The notes under the pieces: generated by a model | Database searches by the model: none | What the model saw: the letters and a program-made list of their open reading frames with translations, nothing else | What the model was told of the DNA's origin: nothing | Shown here: piece after piece, positions 59,401 through 64,000 of the stretch | Layout of the letters: each line of letters starts with the position of its first letter | Position numbering within the stretch: position 1 is the stretch's first letter | Made by a program: the position numbers and the translations under genes | Source: an uncultured Clostridia bacterium | GTDB lineage: Bacteria > Bacillota > Clostridia > Oscillospirales > Acutalibacteraceae | Assembly: GCA_946555465.1 (NCBI GenBank) | Contig: CAMNST010000005.1 | Coordinates: 62,001-126,000 of the forward strand | Direction: 5' to 3' | DNA: 64,000 nucleotides

Positions 59401-60022
59401 GTGACGGATATATTTCTATGAATTTATTGTAATATTTATTATTAAATGTTGATAATTCTTCTACAAAATCATTAATGGAACAATTAATACTTTTCTTAAA
59501 AGCTCTGTATGTTTCTGGATAATTGTCACTCCAATTATTTATGGTTTTTATTGCTGACTCAAAATATGTTTCAGGCATAAAGTCAACAAGTTCTGCTTCA
59601 TTAAGTGCATTTTTCAAGCCATATAGGAATGCTTGTCTTATGCCCATTCCACTTCCTTGAATAACAACCGGTAACATTTTTTTACCTTGTTTATGATAGT
59701 TTTTTATGTATTCGCATAATTCAGGTCTTGTTTGACAAATGACTGAAAGAATATTTGAATATAAGTCCTCCTCATCCCTACATAACAATGCCAATAAAAC
59801 TAACGCAAGATGTGACTTGCCTTTGCCATACGGACCAGTAAATATTCTTGCTCTATCTGAAGATGTATCAGAAGTGCTTAACATTATTTCTTCAATAATA
59901 TCAATAGCACTTGCTGTGGGTATATAATTTTTTATTTTATCGTCAGAATATAAATCATATCCAATATTAATTGCATATTGAAAATTATCTAAGACTTTAA
60001 TATGTTTTGATAACTTATCCAT
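56402..60022 (-). CDS. Large P-loop ATPase (SspC-like role)
   Basis: A 1206-residue protein. Walker A FTGPYGKGKSHLALV near residues 62-76 and Walker B FVVFDEFSKQLEG near 244-256; the rest (~400-1206) is helical and poorly conserved. The N-terminal pattern (ATPase that starts with RIFTGPYGKGKSHL) is like the BREX BrxC / DUF499 / Ssp ATPases rather than DndD, which is SMC-like. It overlaps neither neighbour but lies 13 and 11 bases from them. By operon order it should be the NTPase of the modification complex; identity with SspC needs profile comparison. Confidence 0.7.
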   Translation of the reverse strand: MDKLSKHIKVLDNFQYAINIGYDLYSDDKIKNYIPTASAIDIIEEIMLSTSDTSSDRARIFTGPYGKGKSHLALVLLALLCRDEEDLYSNILSVICQTRPELCEYIKNYHKQGKKMLPVVIQGSGMGIRQAFLYGLKNALNEAELVDFMPETYFESAIKTINNWSDNYPETYRAFKKSINCSINDFVEELSTFNNKYYNKFIEIYPSLTSGSEFNPILGLDIVTLYKDVVSKISEYGYNGIFVVFDEFSKQLEGNMNRISGDEIKALQDFAEYCNRSQSRQIHVLLISHKNMLNYANDLSKADIDAWKAVSNRFKPIELNTTMIQTYDLMSKVMDYDDVWKKEFIVKFNSEFNSSISYWKNESIFFDLNQEDFNNICYNCYPLSPITAYILPKISEEIAQNERTLFTFLSSNNQKNTLLKFLDKTSAESYNLITPDVVFDYFESLFKSEAYDKPSHKYWKLATTAIEKLDKNNSLEIKIIKTIALIYIIDRFDILPPNSEIITKIYNYGKTKRPKIIKALTNLAQQGIVIDVENKNHLKIAEQSGINISELIENKTEKIKNTINIESILNDFVSNKVIYPNAYNDENGVIRYFDLRFITSKKIVEAKDWDNFKFGESAGIVYAVIDDNDCTNDVIGAISNIDNNRFVFITSKTTELNGDFIYKYYAINNYIKTCDDPILIEELSYSLAIWEDYINSLIENYIKPELDSSFYYNNGEQIAIKRKSDLSSLLTDICNEIYFHMPIINNEMINKNSISAPTVNSRNKIVDGLLQNNIKENLGFVGNGQESTIMRSTLIIPGVLVTRDGTTTINTNNCNNDNLNYVFNVIKRFILSTSEEGAKSFGELYYILTSAEHGIGLKKGLIPIYIACVIKAYKKYTVMSKGRREIEITSRLLESINEKPNDYSIYIESWNTEKEQYINRLADLFSVYVRKTESEYSNFDYIVKAIQRWFLQLPKYSIQAKRVFNASNEVIIINKDTINFINSFKANEINAREVLFDKIFNIFGYNGFDLNILNDIERSKAIFDDAKQNLIKHLSLELKRIFGNPNDRREKSLYSVMLDWYDSLDDSVKYHMYNGIENLVLDAIKNISHDENLFIETIARIVSELRIDDWAEVTIRSFISAIEEFKESVENCEEFVKINGESGIYKLIFTNSDGEEIVKTFDKTEYSDMADIMYSDVEAMISEYGDAISKNEKRQILIDIINNLLG

Positions 60023-60035
60023 TTAATACTCCATA

Positions 60036-60908
60036 TTACTTAATAGATTCATAGTATTTTGCTACGCATTCAATAAAATTGTACTTTGTTTTAATCTTTA
60101 CAACATCCAGTCCCGCTGTACGAGTTACTTTGACTAAATTATTATTTCTTAATATATCCAATATTCTTGAAACAGAAATATTATCTAAATTAAATGTTTT
60201 CCCAAGATTACAAGACGATTTTTCAATATCAGCAATTCTAACTTCGTTTGTTTCAATTTTACATGCCTCGTTAACTATTATTGCAAGCGCAATATAAGGA
60301 TTAATGCTACCCATTTTAGGCTTTGTTTTATGTACAACTTTTTCATTTGAAACAGTCAGTAATTTAAGTTCTGTTAATGGGCAAATTAAATTGCTCTCAG
60401 GATCAATATCATCATTTCTATTATAATAAGTTCGTAAAATACATTCGAAATCATCATTTACCGAACGGTCAGATGGTATAAATTCATTTTCAAAACCAGC
60501 AATATAAGATTTTAAAGCTTCTTCAAAATCTTCTTTAGTGAATTCAGAAACATTGAATTTGTTAAATACAAAATACCAGGAAGTAGCCATGTCAAAATTA
60601 GAAGATAGTAAATAGTGAATAATTTGCCATGTTCCATCTTCTTGAAAATATGGGTCATTGTTCCAAATTACTTGTCCAATGTCCGTAAGTTTCATTACTC
60701 TTCTTCCATCTACATAAATTTCTTCAATTAATTTAGTAGCGAGAAGCCAATATCGTAATGCTTTAACCATATTACTACCAATTCCCAGATTATCCATTGC
60801 AGTAGTATCTTTATGATAAAAAATACGATTATCTGCCAATATTTCAGATATTCCTTTGTGCAGCCAACCTTTTCTTAATGAAAAGGTTTCATAACCTCTA
60901 AATTTCAT
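60036..60908 (-). CDS. DUF4007-family protein (SspB-like role)
   Basis: A 290-residue protein starting MKFRGYETFSLRKGWLHKG, which matches the DUF4007 opening (F.GxExFxLRxGWL.KG). KALRYWLLATKLIEE and LLSSNFDMATSWYFVFNKF are also typical. ATG 60908 has AAGGATAAT and lies five bases after the previous stop; the longer frame to 60959 is rejected. As I recall, DUF4007 proteins include the SspB nickase of Ssp systems and BREX-associated proteins. Probable DNA-nicking or DNA-recognition subunit for sulfur insertion. Confidence 0.8.
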   Translation of the reverse strand: MKFRGYETFSLRKGWLHKGISEILADNRIFYHKDTTAMDNLGIGSNMVKALRYWLLATKLIEEIYVDGRRVMKLTDIGQVIWNNDPYFQEDGTWQIIHYLLSSNFDMATSWYFVFNKFNVSEFTKEDFEEALKSYIAGFENEFIPSDRSVNDDFECILRTYYNRNDDIDPESNLICPLTELKLLTVSNEKVVHKTKPKMGSINPYIALAIIVNEACKIETNEVRIADIEKSSCNLGKTFNLDNISVSRILDILRNNNLVKVTRTAGLDVVKIKTKYNFIECVAKYYESIK

Positions 60909-60913
60909 AACTA

Positions 60914-62638
60914 TTATCCTTGATTTTTTCTTGTTGCCAAGTATTTGTTCATAAGACATCCTGAATCTAAATATTTAGGATTAATACATTTTTTACAGTG
61001 CTTACATTTTATTTCATCTATACGATAAGTATCGCCGATAATATGTATAGCGCCATGGTCACATACAGATTCACACTTCAAACATTTTCTGCATGCATTA
61101 TATTTTCTGATTTGATAAGAAACCATCCTTTGCAAATCGTCATGTTTTTCAACATTCAGAGTTTTTACTTTTATAGAATAATCATAACCTTCTTGTTGAA
61201 ATGGCTGAAGTGACAATATAGGGACATTATTCCTTATATCTAAAACGATAACTTCTCCTATTAATTTCCTGCCAAGTTCTTTTGATACTTTTCCAAAAGG
61301 TATAAATAAAGAATAGAAATAATCATCAATAGGTTTATTTAAATTATATATTTTTGCGTGTTCCTCAGCAGTGCAATTAGTAAATTTAATTTTTACATCA
61401 TCAGCTGCAGCTACTCCATTTCCACCTTGACGGGCTTTCCATTTACCGGTGTCAACATATACCTCTGGATCTGGTTTACCTATTGATTTTGCAAATTCTA
61501 TAAGAAAACTTCTCCATTTGGTATATTCATCATGCATATATATTTTGGATAAAAACTGAGCCCTCTCATTATTATTAGGACAACACCAACATCCAACTCG
61601 ATCATATCCTAACCTATATGCATCATTAAAATCCACATTTTCACCAATCAGATATAGCCAAATATCTATATCTCTCCAAAAGAATATAGGGGAAGCAACA
61701 ACTTGCTTTTGAATTTTTACACTTTCTGAACTATCTTCATATCGATTATATTTGCTTCTACTTACAGACTCACATTTTCTTATACCATAAAATGTAAGGA
61801 TTTTTTTATCTCTATAAAGATTGTTTAATATTCTTGTGATTGGTCCAGTTTTAAACATAGAGCAACACCATCTCATCATACGAGCTGGTGGTCCAATATC
61901 TTTACATACTGAATAAAAATTCTGTTCCTTATTTTGAACAATTTTAAATATAGTTTTGGGATGATTTTTTCTAAAACGATTTGCGTATTCAATAGTAAAA
62001 GGGAACTCGAGAGTCGTATTCCCAAAGATATGAACAATACTTGGATTGTTCAATGCTCTGACAACTAAATCTGCTGTAACTGTAGAATCTTTACCACCAG
62101 AAAATGAAACTATTGTTGTTTGAGGTGTGAATTTTGAAGCTGATTCTTGTATGAATTCATATGCTTCTTTAATCAAATAGTTTAATCTTTCTCGATTAAT
62201 ATCAGCAAATTTCTGCGCATATTGATTGAATGAATCATAGCTATTTTGTGATTCGTATTTCCTTAATTCATTAATTAATTTTTGTGTGTTTGCTTCAGCA
62301 AAACTTTTTCTAGAAATACTTTTCTTTTTTCCATCAAAAAAATATGTGCTATCACAAGCCCAAACAGAACTATTGATATATTTTAAAGGTTCACCTAATA
62401 AACACTCTATTAATAATCTTTCTTCCGGATAAACTGCTCTTAAATCAGTTGACAAATAGTTAAGATTTGAACCACAACAAGGACAATACTCCTTGTTTTT
62501 ATCATTTGCATTTTTAATTATAGGAACATTACAATTGTTGCACCAATATATTTCAGGAGGAATATCTTCTTCGGCTTTGCTTCCACATGTATCGCAATAG
62601 TCATTAAATATTTCTTTTCTACATTTTTTGCACCACAT
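60914..62638 (-). CDS. sspD: PAPS-reductase-like sulfotransferase with zinc ribbons and Fe-S domain (SspD/DndC-like)
   Basis: A 574-residue protein. N-terminus: zinc-ribbon pairs CKKC/CDTC, CNNC/CPCC (~3-56). PP-loop SFSGGKDSTV (~175-184); Cys-rich segments RWCCSMFK and GCWCCPNN of PAPS-reductase/DndC-like proteins. C-terminus: ferredoxin-like Cys clusters CRKCLKCESVCDHG and CKHCKKC (~520-562). This is the composition of DndC/SspD, which adenylate and thiolate the DNA backbone. First gene of the operon, with a GGGGGATTAAT site before the ATG. Confidence 0.85.
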   Translation of the reverse strand: MWCKKCRKEIFNDYCDTCGSKAEEDIPPEIYWCNNCNVPIIKNANDKNKEYCPCCGSNLNYLSTDLRAVYPEERLLIECLLGEPLKYINSSVWACDSTYFFDGKKKSISRKSFAEANTQKLINELRKYESQNSYDSFNQYAQKFADINRERLNYLIKEAYEFIQESASKFTPQTTIVSFSGGKDSTVTADLVVRALNNPSIVHIFGNTTLEFPFTIEYANRFRKNHPKTIFKIVQNKEQNFYSVCKDIGPPARMMRWCCSMFKTGPITRILNNLYRDKKILTFYGIRKCESVSRSKYNRYEDSSESVKIQKQVVASPIFFWRDIDIWLYLIGENVDFNDAYRLGYDRVGCWCCPNNNERAQFLSKIYMHDEYTKWRSFLIEFAKSIGKPDPEVYVDTGKWKARQGGNGVAAADDVKIKFTNCTAEEHAKIYNLNKPIDDYFYSLFIPFGKVSKELGRKLIGEVIVLDIRNNVPILSLQPFQQEGYDYSIKVKTLNVEKHDDLQRMVSYQIRKYNACRKCLKCESVCDHGAIHIIGDTYRIDEIKCKHCKKCINPKYLDSGCLMNKYLATRKNQG

Positions 62639-62764
62639 ATTAATCCCCCTCTATTTTTATAACTATATTTATATATTTTATATTATAACTAGAATATTAG
62701 CAAGAGAAAAAGCATATTTTTATATCAAATCATTGCTATTGTACTAAAATCAGGACTTCAAATA
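62639..62764 (-). promoter_or_regulatory. Promoter region of the sulfur-modification operon
   Basis: An AT-rich gap with TATAAT on the minus strand (62683-62688) and a weak -35 (TTTTCT) 17 bases upstream. The only promoter candidate for the eight-gene operon in the window; it might also be driven from the sigma-like gene. Confidence 0.45.
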
Positions 62765-63574
62765 TCAAGGTCCAATACCCAGTCTAATTAATTCATCTTG
62801 ATATTTCTTTTTAATTCTTTTAAGCTTCTTTTCAACACCACTGGAACCTGACATTCCGATAAGCAGTGAAATTTGGTTGTATGTTTTCTTGTCAATTTGT
62901 TCAAAGCTATCTAAATCAATCCCTGATGTTAATTCAAGAATTTTTCGTTCAATTGGCGTTAAAACTTTCATTGCTTCTTGGATTAGCTCTCTTTGTTCTT
63001 CCTTTGATTCTGCTTTTTCAGCATGAATATTCTCAATATTATCGGTTGCTATATCATCATGATATTTGAATAATATAACTGTGTCAATTAATTCACTGAC
63101 AGTCTTTTCAGTTAGTTTTGTTTGTTTTGATATTTCACAAACTATCTCATCAAACGACATTGTGTTTTCCAGTTGAAAATATAATCTTGCAATTTTGCGA
63201 GCATTGTTATATGTTCCTGCTTTATCAATAACAACTGTACCACAGTTTTCTCTTACATACTCATGCCATTTTTTCCATAGTGGATATTTGATTTTCTGAA
63301 GGAGTGCAATTTTATTATTCACATCATATTTTGATAATTCTTCAATAAGCACCATTACAAATATCTGCTTTAAGTCATCAAGACGGTCATTCTCTAAATT
63401 GTATTGATTTATAAATTGTTTTGCTTTTTTATTAAGAGTGTTTTCATAGTAGTGGAGAAAAATTGGAAAATATTCCGGTTTATTTTCAGTCAGATATTTA
63501 ATGAAATAGTCATTCCAATTTTCTAACTTTTCTGATGGATTTTCTATTTTATAAATGTATTCATTATTTAACAT
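62765..63574 (-). CDS. Sigma-70-like regulator
   Basis: A 269-residue protein with the layout of small sigma factors: an N-terminal region 2-like part (ENDRLDDLKQIFVMVLIEELSKY), a middle linker, and a C-terminal region 4-like HTH (LTPIERKILELTSGIDLDSF ... YNQISLLIGMSGSSGVEKKLKRI in separate stretches). It overlaps the previous gene by 11 bases. Similar genes accompany integrases on Clostridia mobile elements. It could direct transcription of the neighbouring operon; not proven. Confidence 0.65.
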   Translation of the reverse strand: MLNNEYIYKIENPSEKLENWNDYFIKYLTENKPEYFPIFLHYYENTLNKKAKQFINQYNLENDRLDDLKQIFVMVLIEELSKYDVNNKIALLQKIKYPLWKKWHEYVRENCGTVVIDKAGTYNNARKIARLYFQLENTMSFDEIVCEISKQTKLTEKTVSELIDTVILFKYHDDIATDNIENIHAEKAESKEEQRELIQEAMKVLTPIERKILELTSGIDLDSFEQIDKKTYNQISLLIGMSGSSGVEKKLKRIKKKYQDELIRLGIGP

Positions 63575-64000
63575 TTTTTACTGCCTCATCGTAAATTAGT
63601 TTTAAATCCATTTCCTTTTCATATTGCTCTTTAGCGTAATCAAAATCAATTTGCGCAAGTTCAAATTTTTCATCAATAATTCTTTTTGCTTCGGTTGATA
63701 CAGCGTCACTGTATTTACCGAGGCTTTTATTTTTTCTGATAGAGTTATTTCTCTTTCTCCAAATATCGTAAAGCGGACCATCCTTTTTGCTTTCTTTATC
63801 AAGTTTAGTTTTTGTAATCTCAGGATGCTTTGCGACATAGGAACAGGGCACGCCATATTTATCATTAACCGTATGGCAGTATAACTGTTTATGTGCTGTA
63901 GTCATCAAAAAGTATTTTTCACACACTCCGCATTGCCAAAGATAATGTCCGCATTGCATTGCCTCAAATAATTCGGTAATAAAGAAATCCATAAGTCTGC
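63564..64000 (-). CDS. DUF6076-like protein, C-terminal part (runs off the window)
   Basis: The frame is open to the right edge. The visible part contains FELFEAMQ-like helix, then a zinc-knuckle arrangement CGVCEKYFL ... YCHTV ... CSYVAK and a helical C-terminus rich in Lys and Glu, as in the C-terminal half of DUF6076 proteins. Probably a longer gene of the mobile-element pair with the sigma-like gene; start not in the window, though ATG 63992 is possible. Confidence 0.6.
   Translation of the reverse strand, partial: RLMDFFITELFEAMQCGHYLWQCGVCEKYFLMTTAHKQLYCHTVNDKYGVPCSYVAKHPEITKTKLDKESKKDGPLYDIWRKRNNSIRKNKSLGKYSDAVSTEAKRIIDEKFELAQIDFDYAKEQYEKEMDLKLIYDEAVKNVK

Larger units (their letters stand above)
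49165..62638 (-). other. Eight-gene Ssp-like DNA sulfur-modification defence operon
   Basis: Eight minus-strand genes with gaps of 0-17 bases and much higher A+T than the flanking chromosome. First four: PP-loop/Fe-S protein, DUF4007 protein, large ATPase, cysteine desulfurase. Last four: SF2 helicase, GHKL/MORC-like ATPase, PLD nuclease, TOPRIM-like protein. The whole is read as one transcription unit starting before 62638 and ending at the terminator near 49137. Confidence 0.75.

Noticed and set aside
49165-62638. Classical Dnd system (dndBCDE)
   Set aside because: There is no DndE-size protein and no SMC-like DndD; the ATPase and DUF4007 protein fit the Ssp type better.
1-64000. CRISPR arrays
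   Set aside because: No regularly spaced identical repeats with unique spacers were seen; the only repeated motifs are the short ones described.

Overview
The window looks like a chromosomal segment of a low-GC, gut-type Clostridia (Ruminococcaceae/Oscillospiraceae-like Firmicute). This rests on AGGAGG-type ribosome binding sites, sigma-A promoters, SPP1/Siphovirus-type prophage genes with Firmicute relatives, a yybP-ykoY leader, and the ApbE/FMN-binding/NusG-II/Gx gene set. Genus and species cannot be fixed from the sequence alone.

Positions 1 to about 33,206 are the right-hand part of a long-tailed (siphovirus-type) prophage; its left end lies outside the window. Order: replication and recombination (HNH-like protein, SSB, winged-helix replication protein, DnaC-like loader, RusA); a DNA-modification block (frameshifted MT-A70 methylase, short C5-methylase-like protein, PAPS-reductase-family protein, Dam-like methylase); small zinc-ribbon proteins; small terminase. 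An accessory island (8.1-11.6 kb) then splits the small from the large terminase. Next come large terminase, portal, scaffold, capsid, connectors, tail genes with a canonical G GGA AAC slippery site, tape measure, baseplate and fibre proteins, an SGNH-hydrolase tail protein, a holin-endolysin fusion and an AT-rich three-gene cargo cassette. The prophage ends at the 3' part of a tRNA-Ser(GGA) gene, taken as its attachment site.

The accessory island holds two divergent transcription units around five copies of the inverted repeat ATCAC-N6-GTGAT. One encodes a small HTH protein plus a serine recombinase. The other encodes tiny hydrophobic peptides, an RHH-like protein and a very acidic protein, with antisense-like small RNAs. 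A broken second copy of the phage replication gene follows.

33.2-49.1 kb is host chromosome: a P-type cation ATPase behind a yybP-ykoY (Mn2+) riboswitch; a flavin-transfer/membrane redox cluster; GH20 hexosaminidase; fumarase; an ArsC/Spx-like protein; a barnase-barstar pair whose barnase frame contains one in-frame TGA; an AraC-APH fusion; a low-molecular-weight phosphatase with a probably leaderless transcript; hydrolase, DUF188 and Fic genes.

49.2-62.6 kb is a markedly AT-rich eight-gene operon on the minus strand. Its first four genes match the composition of an Ssp-type DNA phosphorothioation module (PP-loop sulfotransferase with Fe-S domain, DUF4007 protein, large P-loop ATPase, cysteine desulfurase). 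They are followed without gaps by an SF2 helicase, a GHKL/MORC-like ATPase, a PLD nuclease and a TOPRIM-like protein. I read this as a sulfur-modification defence system with an unusual four-protein effector module. It is the best candidate in the window for an undescribed system. A sigma-like gene and a DUF6076-like gene at the right edge suggest a mobile-element neighbourhood.
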